Origin: an uncultured Clostridia bacterium
GTDB lineage: Bacteria > Bacillota > Clostridia > Christensenellales > CAG-917
Direction: 5' to 3'
DNA: 54,757 nt
Assembly (NCBI GenBank): GCA_934254835.1
Contig: CAKQMI010000005.1
Coordinates: forward strand, 1 to 54,757
Made by a program: the position numbers and the translations under genes. Of the stretch, positions 17,415 through 26,070 are shown piece by piece (the stretch's first letter is position 1; each line of letters begins with the position of its first letter). The notes under the pieces were generated by a model. It did not search any database and was not told where the DNA came from. It saw nothing but the letters and a program-made list of their open reading frames with translations.

Positions 17415-18560
17415 ATGATTAAGGTATTAAAATTAAATTCGATAAGTCCGAAGGTCAACGACGTTTTGGACAATAATTACGAAATTGTGTCGGAGTGCGA
17501 CAACCCCGATCTTATCCTTGTAAGAAGCGCGCAGATGCTTGAATACAAGGTCAACGACCGCCTCCTTGCAGTAGGTCGCGCAGGTGCCGGCGTCAACAAT
17601 ATCCCCCACGCCGATTTGGCAAAGAAAGGCGTTGTGGTTTTCAACAGCCCGGGCGCCAACGCAAACGCCGTCAAGGAACTTGTACTTACCGCCCTTCTTA
17701 TCTCTTGTCGCAAGATTATCGAGGGAATTAACTGGATAAACACTCAAAACGGCGCACAAGACGGCGTTGCAAAAGTCGTGGAAAAAGGCAAATCACAGTT
17801 TGTAGGCGGTGAAATTCTTGGCAAAACGCTTGGCGTCGTAGGTCTTGGCGCAATCGGCAGAAAAGTTGCCGTTTCGGCGCACGCACTTGGTATGAATATC
17901 GTTGCGTACGATCCTTATTTTGACAAAAACGCAAGCCTTGGGATTGATTTTGAACTTGTCGATACGTTGGACAAAATTTACGAAAAATCCGACTTCATTA
18001 CCTTGCACCTTCCCTACACTCCCGACACCAAAGGCATGATTGATAAATCGGCGATTTCAAAAATGAAAGACGGCGTCGTCATCGTCAACTGCGCAAGGGG
18101 CGAACTTGTGAATAACGACGATATCTTCAGCGCGGTCAAGGACAAAAAAGTGTACAAATACTTCACCGACTTCCCCACCGAGGCTGTCTTGAACGTGGAC
18201 GGTATTATCGCTTGTCCGCACCTCGGCGCGTCGACGCCCGAAGCCGAAGACAACTGCGCCGTCATGGTTGCATCTGAGCTTAAAGATTATCTTGAAAACG
18301 GAAATATCAAAAACTCCGTCAACTTCCCGTCGGTTTTCGCCGAAATAAAAAACCACAGGATTACCGTCCTTGCGGAAGATAACCCTGCGGTTTCGTCGCT
18401 TCTTGCCGACGTACAGGATAAAAACGATGGAAAAGTGACTTGCGCCACTAAGTTTGGAAATATTTATGCGATAATCGACAGCGACGGCGAATTGCCCTGC
18501 GACCTCGTCGCAAAACTCTCAGCCGAACCTCACGTTTATCGCGTGCGCAAGATTAGATGA
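17415..18560 (+). CDS. serA: D-3-phosphoglycerate dehydrogenase
   Basis: This 381-residue NAD-dependent dehydrogenase catalyses the first step of serine synthesis. It contains the Rossmann motif VVGLGAIGRKV, the catalytic arginine in NCARGELVN and the histidine in CPHLGAST. A short C-terminal domain may be an ACT-like serine sensor, though it is brief. It forms an operon with serC. Its last 8 bp overlap, in convergent orientation, the end of the holin-like gene of the phage-derived block. No terminator lies between them. Confidence 0.95.
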   Translation: MIKVLKLNSISPKVNDVLDNNYEIVSECDNPDLILVRSAQMLEYKVNDRLLAVGRAGAGVNNIPHADLAKKGVVVFNSPGANANAVKELVLTALLISCRKIIEGINWINTQNGAQDGVAKVVEKGKSQFVGGEILGKTLGVVGLGAIGRKVAVSAHALGMNIVAYDPYFDKNASLGIDFELVDTLDKIYEKSDFITLHLPYTPDTKGMIDKSAISKMKDGVVIVNCARGELVNNDDIFSAVKDKKVYKYFTDFPTEAVLNVDGIIACPHLGASTPEAEDNCAVMVASELKDYLENGNIKNSVNFPSVFAEIKNHRITVLAEDNPAVSSLLADVQDKNDGKVTCATKFGNIYAIIDSDGELPCDLVAKLSAEPHVYRVRKIR

Positions 18561-18768
18561 TTTTTCTCCCGTCGGGATTGTTGACAAGTCCGAGCACTAT
18601 CAAAAGCCCAGCGACCGCGTTGACAATCCCGTACGCTACGGGTTCGTTGATTTTCAGACCGCACGCTTCGAGCAGATAAAATATACTGCCCGCCAGCGTC
18701 ATGATGTAGCCGTAGTTTTTAAGTTTTTCTCTGAAACAGTTGAACCAGTTTTTTATCCTTTCCTTCAT
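18553..18768 (-). CDS. Small holin-like membrane protein
   Basis: This 71-residue protein has an amphipathic basic start (MKERIKNWFNCFREKLKNYG), one or two hydrophobic segments (YIMTLAGSIFYLLEACGL and AYGIVNAVAGLLIVLGLV) and an NPDG motif. That matches the general build of phi-LC3-like phage holins, which make membrane pores that release endolysin. No endolysin gene is present in the block. It is the last gene of the phage-derived operon, 17 bp after the coiled-coil gene, and ends inside the end of serA. Another small membrane role is possible. Confidence 0.65.
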   Translation of the reverse strand: MKERIKNWFNCFREKLKNYGYIMTLAGSIFYLLEACGLKINEPVAYGIVNAVAGLLIVLGLVNNPDGRKII

Positions 18769-18785
18769 CGTCCGCCCCCAAAAAA

Positions 18786-19814
18786 TTAAAGATATTTTTT
18801 CGATTTTGTCGTTGCGCGCGATTTCAAGACTTTCAAAAGTTTCTCGTAGTTGTTGCCGAGATAACCTTTCATCGTACCGCTTGCTTCAAGCGCTTTTACT
18901 GCGACGTCGGGGTCCAGCGACGTATAAAAACTCAAAGCGACGTTGTAGCGTTCGGCGTAATTTTTCAGTTTTTCGCCTGTATAGCCGTTGACTTTTTCGT
19001 CGTAGGCTTTTTGGCTTTCTTCCAAACGCTTGTTCGCCTTGTAGTTTTCGACGTATTTTTGTTTTTCCTTCTCGATTTTCAGGTTTTCGTCGTTTTCAAG
19101 TTTTTCTATTGCGGAGTTTTTCCGCGTCTGATCGGCGATTTTTTTGTCCCTGTCGTCGGAAAGTTTATTGATTACGTTTGTGATTTCGACGGCTTTTGCA
19201 AGGTCGAGGTTGTTTAGTGCGTCGTCGCGCTGTCTTGTCAGAGCGTCGAATTTTTCGTCGTACGATTTTTCGGCGTCACTTAAAATTTCGTCGGCGCGGA
19301 GCGCGCCCTGCTTTGACGCTTCGCCGTACTCGTCAACGGCGGTTTTCAGGATACTTCCTCTGGCAATCCCCTGCTTAATCGCCTTATTTTTGCTGTTTTC
19401 CTTGAACGCCGAATACAATTTTTCGATATCGTCCAAGGTTTTTTTGTGAGTTTTTTCGGCTTTTTCCTTTTCCTTATTCAGTTTTACGAGGTCATCGTAC
19501 GCCTGCTTGTCGATTTTCGATAAACTTGCCCGATACTTTTCGTCGGCTTGATTTTTCGCGACGTTTTCGATTTCCTCGTCGGACAAAAGGTCATAAGACA
19601 CCCGCTCGAGTTTCACGGGTTTGAACATTTCGTCAAAGTTCGGATCGGGTTCTTTGGGGTTATTCCTGTTGAATTCGTCCTCCAACGCTTTCAGTCGTCC
19701 GGTGATTTCGCTTTCTCTTTGCAAGGCGTCGTTGACTTTTTCGTTTTTTTCGCTTTCCTTTTGTTTTTTTGTTTTGAAAAGCTCTTTGATTTCGTCCCAC
19801 CAACTATTTGCCAT
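18786..19814 (-). CDS. Long coiled-coil protein of the phage-derived block
   Basis: This 342-residue, highly charged protein is almost wholly helical. Lys/Glu-rich heptad-like stretches run from about residue 15 to 270, followed by a compact C-terminal part (TGEKLKNYAERYNVALSFYTSLDPDVAV, about 270-342). There is no signal peptide or membrane helix and no enzyme motif. Its position after the nozzle-like gene suggests an internal, ejection or tail-tip protein of a short-tailed particle. This is inferred from position only. It has a GGAGG site inside the preceding small ORF, which overlaps it by 11 bp. Confidence 0.7.
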   Translation of the reverse strand: MANSWWDEIKELFKTKKQKESEKNEKVNDALQRESEITGRLKALEDEFNRNNPKEPDPNFDEMFKPVKLERVSYDLLSDEEIENVAKNQADEKYRASLSKIDKQAYDDLVKLNKEKEKAEKTHKKTLDDIEKLYSAFKENSKNKAIKQGIARGSILKTAVDEYGEASKQGALRADEILSDAEKSYDEKFDALTRQRDDALNNLDLAKAVEITNVINKLSDDRDKKIADQTRKNSAIEKLENDENLKIEKEKQKYVENYKANKRLEESQKAYDEKVNGYTGEKLKNYAERYNVALSFYTSLDPDVAVKALEASGTMKGYLGNNYEKLLKVLKSRATTKSKKYL

Positions 19815-19914
19815 TATTGATTTCCTCCAAGACCGCCACTCGTTTTTCGAGCAACCTCAGGTATTTTTCGAGGGTTTCGACGGTGATAATAAGTTCGTTA
19901 ATTCTGTTATCCAT
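19804..19914 (-). CDS. Small 36-residue coiled-coil ORF
   Basis: Translation from the ATG at 19914 gives a 36-residue peptide beginning MDNRINELIITVETLEKYLR and continuing with LLEKRVAVLEEI. This is a clear heptad pattern of leucine, isoleucine and valine. It fills the gap between the nozzle-like and coiled-coil genes and overlaps the latter by 11 bp. It carries that gene's GGAGG site, so translational coupling is likely. Its own ribosome site (AAGGC) is weak. Small coiled-coil proteins are common among phage structural genes; the function is unknown. Confidence 0.6.
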   Translation of the reverse strand: MDNRINELIITVETLEKYLRLLEKRVAVLEEINNGK

Positions 19915-19919
19915 AAGCC

Positions 19920-21404
19920 TTATGTTAAATCCACCGTGATCGACGGCGGGGTGACGATATAATCGCCGGCGGAGTTCGCCAAAATATAGACGCGCATCTT
20001 TGAAAACGGGCGATTGACAATGATTTTTTGCGGAGAATTCGATTGTGAAATATTGTATTCCACCTTTTCACCGTCAAGTTCGAGCCCCAGCGTTATCGCC
20101 CCGCTTGTCGAAAGCGACACGCTTCTCAGGCTCTTTTGCCTGTCGGGATATCCGAGGTCGTTGTAGCCCGTTGACCAAAACCTGGGTAAGTCGTCAAGAA
20201 GGTACTTCCCACCCTTTGAAAGCATGCCGACAACGTGCTTGTTTTTGCCGTTGAACGTCATATAAACCGACGACAGAGTGTGCACGTTAATTGACTTTAT
20301 GAACGAAACGTCCATTCCGCGAAGAATCGTTATCTTGTTTTTCTTGACGTCGCACACGACCAGCCCGTTGTTGACGTATGGAATATCTTCCGCCTCGTCC
20401 AAAATTTTCGTCTGAAAGTCGTTTTTGAAAACCATTGCTCCCGCCAGATAATATTTCCCGTCCGAACCCGTCGCCACTGCGCTTCGCTTGTCCTTGGACA
20501 AAAAATCGTTCAAATCCTTGAAGACGTTCGTGACGTTGTAGCCGTCCAGACATTTAAGTCCTTCTTCCGTCAAAAATATTATGCGGTCGCCGAGCGTTAC
20601 GATCGTGTCGGGGTAAATTCGCGCCGACGCCGTGTAAATTTTCGACACCGAAAAATCCGTCTGCGCCCCGAACGCCGTCATTCTTTCAACGCCGAAATCG
20701 CGGAAAACGTAGACGTAGTTCAGAAATTTGAGAACTTTTATGACCTTTCCGCCCTCGTCGTCAAAATCGACGTAGCCTGCGCCGTCCCCCGACACCTTCC
20801 AGTTTTCGGGATTGAAGTCGGCGGAAAACCACACTTTGTTTTGTTCTCCCGCAACCGTTGCAAAAATTCTTTCGGCGTGCACGCACATACTCGTCATGTT
20901 CGGCGCGCTTTCGATTTTTTTCAAAGTCGTGCCGTCGTAGGTATAAAAAAATCCGCGCTCGCTCGACGCCAAAAACAAATCGACGCCGTTATATCGATAG
21001 CATGCACTACAATCTTTCCCCGACGCGATAAGGTTGACAATTTTTTTGAACTTGTCGCCAACGGCAAAAATCTTCACCTCGTAAAATTCGTCGTCGGTCG
21101 TGCGCACGATAAGTCGGTCGTCTCTTTTTTTGTTGCTCGCGTCATAGCGTCTGAAAAGGTGCAACGTTTTTGGAAATACGCCTTCCGGAAGGCTTGCCAT
21201 AGCGTGGCGATATACCGAACTGTATTCGGTTGAAAACGTCGCCTCTTCAATGCCCAAATTTCCCGAAAGCACCCCTTTATCATACGAAAAGTTGTATGCA
21301 ACAGGCGATTCTGTCGGATTTAATAAACTTTCGTCACTTGTCGATTTGACGCTGTCAAAGGCGTCTGCCTTTATCCTTACTCGGGTGTACTTACTTCCGC
21401 GCAC
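19920..21404 (-). CDS. Tail nozzle / tail-tube B-like structural protein (putative)
   Basis: This protein of about 494 residues is dominated by short beta strands with repeated modules such as RIFATVAGEQNKVWFSADFNPENW and YVYVFRDFGVERMTAF. The pattern is a beta-propeller like that of nozzle proteins of short-tailed phages (T7 gp12, P22 gp10 role). The start is the GTG at 21404: AAGGAGG lies 8 bp upstream and the codon overlaps the previous gene's TAG by one base. The upstream in-frame extension is only the antisense-like shadow of that gene. Function is inferred from fold pattern plus gene order. Confidence 0.65.
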   Translation of the reverse strand: MRGSKYTRVRIKADAFDSVKSTSDESLLNPTESPVAYNFSYDKGVLSGNLGIEEATFSTEYSSVYRHAMASLPEGVFPKTLHLFRRYDASNKKRDDRLIVRTTDDEFYEVKIFAVGDKFKKIVNLIASGKDCSACYRYNGVDLFLASSERGFFYTYDGTTLKKIESAPNMTSMCVHAERIFATVAGEQNKVWFSADFNPENWKVSGDGAGYVDFDDEGGKVIKVLKFLNYVYVFRDFGVERMTAFGAQTDFSVSKIYTASARIYPDTIVTLGDRIIFLTEEGLKCLDGYNVTNVFKDLNDFLSKDKRSAVATGSDGKYYLAGAMVFKNDFQTKILDEAEDIPYVNNGLVVCDVKKNKITILRGMDVSFIKSINVHTLSSVYMTFNGKNKHVVGMLSKGGKYLLDDLPRFWSTGYNDLGYPDRQKSLRSVSLSTSGAITLGLELDGEKVEYNISQSNSPQKIIVNRPFSKMRVYILANSAGDYIVTPPSITVDLT

Positions 21405-21952
21405 TATGCCCACCTCCTTGGTCTGACGTATCGTCCCGCGCCAAAGTGAGTCTTTAATTCGGACAGCCCTTCTCTGAACTTTTTCTCGGCACTTGCGCCG
21501 ACGTCCAGCATATTCGTGGCATAGGCGTATTCCGACACGACGCCCTCCGACAACAGCCAGCACGGCACCGTCCCCGAAAGTTCGGTCGATAAGGTGTATT
21601 CGGGCAGGAGCGCGCAAAACTCCAACGTCGCGTCGCCCGAAAAATCGCTTTCGATATAGGTGGGAAACGCCCTTATTTTTCTTGTTTCTCCGCCACGCTT
21701 CAAGGATACGGGATAAACGATTTTGTGGTTTTTCAACGCACTGTATTCGACTTTTCCGTCCACAAGCGTCACTTTTTCGGTCACGATATTCGGAAAATAG
21801 GTGCTGATGACTTCGGAATGGACGTTTTCGACGCAGAGAAGCAAAATATCGACAAGTCTTTTTTTATCGTCGGTCAGGCTTTCGTCGGTCACGTTGACAA
21901 CGCCGTATCCGAGTTTGACAAAACAGTTTTTTATTACATCGCTAACTTTCAT
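21404..21952 (-). CDS. Head-tail adaptor-like protein (tail-tube A role)
   Basis: This 182-residue protein starts with helical MKVSDVIKNCFVKLGYG and KKRLVDILLLCVENVHSEVIS. A beta-rich middle and a C-terminal helix (ASAEKKFREGLSELKTHF) follow. Size, architecture and position directly before the nozzle-like gene fit the adaptor proteins of short-tailed phages (T7 gp11, P22 gp4 role). It follows the preceding gene with no gap and overlaps the next by one base. No catalytic motif is visible. The assignment is positional. Confidence 0.6.
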   Translation of the reverse strand: MKVSDVIKNCFVKLGYGVVNVTDESLTDDKKRLVDILLLCVENVHSEVISTYFPNIVTEKVTLVDGKVEYSALKNHKIVYPVSLKRGGETRKIRAFPTYIESDFSGDATLEFCALLPEYTLSTELSGTVPCWLLSEGVVSEYAYATNMLDVGASAEKKFREGLSELKTHFGAGRYVRPRRWA

Positions 21953-22309
21953 TTATATTTCCTCAAATTCAACTTTTTTTGCGTCGGGGTGCTTTTCGTA
22001 ATATTTGAAAATACTTTTTGATTTATAATCGACCTCGTCACGGATTTTGGTTTGTTTTTCCATATCGATTTTCAGATTTTGCTTATCGATTTCTGCCAAG
22101 ATTTTTTGCAGTCGTTCGACGCGGGTTTTTTGAAGAAAGGTGATAAGTCTTGCGTCGAGAGCGTCGTACGGCGACACGACTTGCAACTTCCCATCGGCAT
22201 ATACCTCGTATTTTTTTGTCTTTGTATCGTAATAAATTTCGTAGTCTTTATGGATTTCTTTTACTCTGTCCGCGATGTCGTATAAATCGCGAAAAATTCG
22301 TATTTTCAT
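21953..22309 (-). CDS. Small head-completion-region protein, unknown
   Basis: This charged protein of about 118 residues starts MKIRIFRDLYDIADRVKE and has a DYEIYYDTKTKKYEVYADGKL beta-hairpin region and a long C-terminal helix. No family is recognised. The ATG at 22309 is preferred to the TTG at 22321. GGGGGA lies 5 bp before it, although this ribosome site is inside a C5/G5 hairpin. Its position between coat and adaptor suggests a head-completion or connector role. Confidence 0.65.
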   Translation of the reverse strand: MKIRIFRDLYDIADRVKEIHKDYEIYYDTKTKKYEVYADGKLQVVSPYDALDARLITFLQKTRVERLQKILAEIDKQNLKIDMEKQTKIRDEVDYKSKSIFKYYEKHPDAKKVEFEEI

Positions 22310-22314
22310 AGCGT

Positions 22315-22380
22315 CCCCCAAAGGGGGCGCGCGCTGAGCGCGCGCCGATGTATTCTAAAAGCGCAGTGGAAAACGATTTT
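22315..22380 (-). promoter_or_regulatory. Triple hairpin between coat and downstream particle genes
   Basis: In transcript order there is an imperfect hairpin with arms near AGTGAAAA/TTTTCCACT (about 22353-22380). It is followed by a perfect 9-bp G/C stem GGCGCGCGC/GCGCGCGCC with a 3-nt loop (22326-22346), then CCCCC/GGGGG (22315-22327) covering the ribosome site of the next gene. The last two share two bases and cannot form together. This fits an expression step-down after the highly needed coat protein, by attenuation or translation control. Confidence 0.6.
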
Positions 22381-22401
22381 CACTCCGCTTGTAAAACGAC
22401 G

Positions 22402-23577
22402 TCAGTCAACGGTGATGTTGCTGATTTTTGCCTGCCCGACGGGACGTTCGCACATGAGGTCGGCGTACTTTACAAGAGTTGCGTTGTAGGTTGCGGAGTT
22501 GGCGTCCTGTCTCAAAATTCCACCCGACGCGTCCTCGATCCAACGCCAGTCGCAAAGCTGGTGAAGTTTGAAGTCGTCGGTGTTCAAAAGATACATGTCT
22601 TTCTTTCCGCAGAAGCGGTCGACCACAAACGGAATACCGCTGTAAGACAACGCTTTGTATCCGCAATCGAGGTTCATAACGTCGACGTTGTGGTTGGAGC
22701 TTGCGCAGTACGCAACGTACTTTTTCCTGACGGCGTAGCTTGTGACGATAAAGTTGATAAGGCTTCCGCTTCTTTCCTCGACGCCGTCGATTGCGTCCTG
22801 AATAAGAGACGCGCTCATCTCACCGCCAACCTCGTCTTTGTAAGGAGTGAGGAAATCGTAGTCGGCGCGATTAAGACCATAAAGAGTGGTTGACGTGCCG
22901 AAAAGCGACTCTAAACCCGTCAATTCGTTACTTTTACTGCCCTGCACATACAGCACCGAGTTGACTGCGATACCGCCGGGGAACGTCGTGGCAAACGTCA
23001 CGACGTTGTTTTTCTTGTCAACGCTTTTGATGATTTTTCCTTTTGTCGAGCTTGAAATCGTGCCGTTGACTTCGACGTCCACGACCATACCCGCTTCAAG
23101 TTTCGACGCATTGTCAACTTTGGCTTTCGAGTTGTCGGAGTTGCCCGAAAATTCGACAGTCGTCGCAAGTTTTCCCGTGCCGTCGCCAAAAAGCATACGT
23201 CCGAAGTTGCGCTTGCTTGCGGACAAAAGTCCCTCCATTTCCGCGTTCAAAAGGTTGACGAACGCGCCCGAATCGTCCAGGCTTGCTCTGAGAGCCTTGT
23301 CGGAAATTTCGATTTTGCCGAAAAAGTTTTTGAGGTCGGTCGTAAGGGTGACGTATTCGTTGCTCTGCGCTTTGGGGAGGTTGCCCGTTTCACTGCCCGA
23401 CGTGATACCGCCGTTGACGCCGTAGGTGACAAGTTTTTTGACTTCTTTACCGAAAACGTTGTTGCTTGTTCTTTCAATCGCCGACAGCAAAGGATTGATT
23501 TTTGTGTTGAGTTGCTCGGCGATGACACCGAGATAGATGGTTTTTAATGCGTCGCTTGCATTTGAAATTGTGATCAT
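22402..23577 (-). CDS. Major capsid (coat) protein, HK97-like
   Basis: This 391-residue phage coat protein starts with ISNASDALKTIYLGVIAEQLN, typical of coat proteins that follow a separate scaffold. A GSETGNLP E-loop-like region lies near residue 60. A beta-rich insertion (about 160-215, EAGMVVDVEVNG to SVLYVQGS) and an A-domain end with YNATLVKYADLMCERP follow. No N-terminal protease-cleaved delta domain is evident. It follows the scaffold gene by 17 bp with an AGGAGA site. It is full length with no frameshift. Confidence 0.85.
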   Translation of the reverse strand: MITISNASDALKTIYLGVIAEQLNTKINPLLSAIERTSNNVFGKEVKKLVTYGVNGGITSGSETGNLPKAQSNEYVTLTTDLKNFFGKIEISDKALRASLDDSGAFVNLLNAEMEGLLSASKRNFGRMLFGDGTGKLATTVEFSGNSDNSKAKVDNASKLEAGMVVDVEVNGTISSSTKGKIIKSVDKKNNVVTFATTFPGGIAVNSVLYVQGSKSNELTGLESLFGTSTTLYGLNRADYDFLTPYKDEVGGEMSASLIQDAIDGVEERSGSLINFIVTSYAVRKKYVAYCASSNHNVDVMNLDCGYKALSYSGIPFVVDRFCGKKDMYLLNTDDFKLHQLCDWRWIEDASGGILRQDANSATYNATLVKYADLMCERPVGQAKISNITVD

Positions 23578-23594
23578 AAAATTTTCTCCTGAAT

Positions 23595-24197
23595 TTATTT
23601 ACCCCTGCCCGCCATAGCCATCACCATTTTGCCTGCCTCGCTGACGGTTTTGGGGCGGATTTGTTTTGCGAGAGAGGCTTGACCTTCCCCGTTAATGGTG
23701 CGCACGGTTTTGACGCCGTCGAGATCCGCAAGATAACTTTTGATTATCTTATTTCGGATTTTCTCGTTGTTCAGCACGTTGTCGTTGACGAACTCGTCGT
23801 CGTCGAGGTAGTCACGGGGAGTCTTGTAATTATTAAGGACGACGTGCGCTCCGGCGATTTCCAGACAGTTTTCATAATTTCCGAGGTCGTTTTTCAAAAT
23901 TTCCTCGGCAATTTCTTTCTTGAACGGCGCGATTTCGGGGCGTTGTTCAAAAAAGTCGTCGACTTTTTTCTGCCAGTCGTCTTGGGCGTACGCTACGGTT
24001 GAAGGCGTTTTTTCGGAAAGCTCTTTTTCCAAAGCTTTGAGTTTCTGTGACCTTTTCGTAAATTCCTTTTCAAGGTTTTCATACGCCCGCAATAATTCGT
24101 CGGGTGATTTGAAACGGGTGGTTGTTTCGCCTGCGTTTTCGGGTGCGGATTGCTCCGTTTCCGCTTGAACGACGGTTTCAACGATTGTTTCTTCCAT
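23595..24197 (-). CDS. Phage scaffolding protein
   Basis: This 200-residue acidic, helical protein has the recognisable RFKSPDELLRAYENLEKEFTK stretch followed by KLKALEKELSEK. That pattern is common to scaffold proteins encoded just before coat proteins in Bacillota phages. Scaffolds direct prohead assembly and then leave the shell. A basic C-terminus (KQIRPKTVSEAGKMVMAMAGRGK) would bind coat subunits. It sits 10 bp after portal and 17 bp before coat, with a CCTCC (GGAGG) ribosome site. Confidence 0.82.
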   Translation of the reverse strand: MEETIVETVVQAETEQSAPENAGETTTRFKSPDELLRAYENLEKEFTKRSQKLKALEKELSEKTPSTVAYAQDDWQKKVDDFFEQRPEIAPFKKEIAEEILKNDLGNYENCLEIAGAHVVLNNYKTPRDYLDDDEFVNDNVLNNEKIRNKIIKSYLADLDGVKTVRTINGEGQASLAKQIRPKTVSEAGKMVMAMAGRGK

Positions 24198-24207
24198 AAG
24201 TGCCTCC

Positions 24208-26070
24208 TTAAAAATTTATATTTTGCGCATCGATAAACTCGCGATGTTTATTGACGTGCGCCGAGATGGTTTCTTTCATTTTGGTGTCACTGTCGAAGTC
24301 GGGCGACAGCATAAACTTGGTGTGCTCCTCGATGTGGATTTCGTGGTCGTCGAAGGCGTCGGGGACAACTTCTCTTTCGCCAAAAGCGCGGTTTTCGCGT
24401 TGCGCTTTTTTCAGATGCAATTCCGAAATATCCCTGCTGTTTTCCCAGTTGCCAAAGCCCAGCGTTTCCAAAATTTTGCATTTTGTTCGCTCCGAATATC
24501 TGCCGTTTTCGTCGGTCAAAAGTCCGAGGTTCAGCAGTTCCAGCACCATATTTTTTCTGGACGACGGCGTTTCGACAAGCTCGTTTTCGGTGTCAAAGAC
24601 AAGGTCGTCGGAAGTTAAATCGGACGCGCCGAAATACAGCATTTCCAGTTCGCCGTTTTCGCCCGCAATGCTACGAAGTCGCCGTGATTTTGCAAACTGC
24701 TTATACAGCCTCAAAATCTGCTTGCCCGCTTCTCTTACCGCCTCGCGAATATTGTCGGCGGTGACGGAAATCCTCGTGTCGTCCTGCTCGATTAGCATTG
24801 AAATCGCCACGCCCGAGGTCACGTTTTCGGGGATTTGCGAATATTTCATCAGTTCCGACACGCCCGAAATCATCGTGAATTCTTCAAGAAGTCGGTTTTC
24901 TTCCAGATAAAAGTCGTGCGGGATACTGCCGGGGTTCAAAAGTGCCGGCGGATTGCTCCCCTGTCGATAGACGAGGATTTTCCCGGGCGCAAGCCCTTCC
25001 GCTTCCAGTTGGTCGGTATCGACACTGCCGTCCTCAGTTGCAAGCACGCCCATCGACAACCTGTTCAAAAACTCGTGCTTGCGGTTTTTCAGAGCGTTGT
25101 AGGCACGCTGTACGGGGATTATTCTTTCGATGACCGACGAGCCGAAAAACACGCCGACGTTGTCCAGCGAATTTTGCTTTATAAACGGATATTGACGCTT
25201 TCCGCCCTCACCGTTGACATACGGCAAATCGCCAACGTGCACAAGCCTGTCGCCCGCAACGATGATAAGTCGCCCGTCGGGGAATTTTGCCGACGGTTTT
25301 TCGTATTTTTCGATGACGATGACGGCGTCGTGGCGCACTTCGTCCACGATTTTCGGCACCGACGCGGTATATCCGAATCCGCCCGTCACGCCCGTTTTGT
25401 CAAGGGTGAAAACGTTGACGTCCGCGCCCTTTACGTCGATATTCCAAATGCGCCTGACGTCGTCGACGGAATATGCCTTGGCGTGGATAATCGACGGCTG
25501 ATCCTGCAAGTTCTCGATTTGCAAATTTTCGGGATAAATCTCGAAAGGCGGACACACCGTAATATCGACGTCGCCGTCGTACACGGGCTTTCCGTCCAGC
25601 AAAAACCTTTTTCCCTTTTCGTTGTTCCAAGCGATTTTGTAAAACGCGCTTCCGCAAGTTTCCGCCCAGCCGTTCGCCTTTTGAAGGAGCGCGGAAAATC
25701 CGTTTTCTTCCATAATGCTTTGCAAAATTGCCGTGGAAAACTTTGCGCTTTGGACGTCGCATTCGTCGCTTGTTTTCGGTCTTATCGACACGCCCGACTT
25801 AACTCGCGTCAGTTTTGCAAGGCGGGTTTCGACGATGGGCGCGATATGGTTGTACACCTCGCGTTCTTGCCAGTAGTACTGCCTGCCGTAGTCGTCGATA
25901 TCGCCCGTCGGCGTGACGCTTGCATACTGATTTCCCATCAAAAAATTCATATTCAGTCGCCAAGCAAGCTCGACGGGGCGACGTTTTTGACGGCGTTGTT
26001 CAAAGTCTTGTTTGACCTCACTGACGATTTCGTCGTGCAGGGCTTTTTTGTCTTTTTCTTTCATAGTCAT
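24208..26070 (-). CDS. Phage portal protein (podovirus/P22-like size)
   Basis: This 620-residue portal protein is the dodecameric ring through which DNA enters the capsid. It has an N-terminal helical part, the stem-loop region QREVYNHIAPIVETRLAKLTRVK, YPFIKQNSLDNVGVFFGSSVIERIIPVQRAYNALKNRKHEF, and MISGVSELMKYSQIPENVTSGVAISMLIEQDDTR, the conserved portal core. It overlaps the preceding small gene by 4 bp. ATG codons at 26070 and 26064 are both possible. All of the family length is present, so this is not a remnant. Confidence 0.9.
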   Translation of the reverse strand: MTMKEKDKKALHDEIVSEVKQDFEQRRQKRRPVELAWRLNMNFLMGNQYASVTPTGDIDDYGRQYYWQEREVYNHIAPIVETRLAKLTRVKSGVSIRPKTSDECDVQSAKFSTAILQSIMEENGFSALLQKANGWAETCGSAFYKIAWNNEKGKRFLLDGKPVYDGDVDITVCPPFEIYPENLQIENLQDQPSIIHAKAYSVDDVRRIWNIDVKGADVNVFTLDKTGVTGGFGYTASVPKIVDEVRHDAVIVIEKYEKPSAKFPDGRLIIVAGDRLVHVGDLPYVNGEGGKRQYPFIKQNSLDNVGVFFGSSVIERIIPVQRAYNALKNRKHEFLNRLSMGVLATEDGSVDTDQLEAEGLAPGKILVYRQGSNPPALLNPGSIPHDFYLEENRLLEEFTMISGVSELMKYSQIPENVTSGVAISMLIEQDDTRISVTADNIREAVREAGKQILRLYKQFAKSRRLRSIAGENGELEMLYFGASDLTSDDLVFDTENELVETPSSRKNMVLELLNLGLLTDENGRYSERTKCKILETLGFGNWENSRDISELHLKKAQRENRAFGEREVVPDAFDDHEIHIEEHTKFMLSPDFDSDTKMKETISAHVNKHREFIDAQNINF

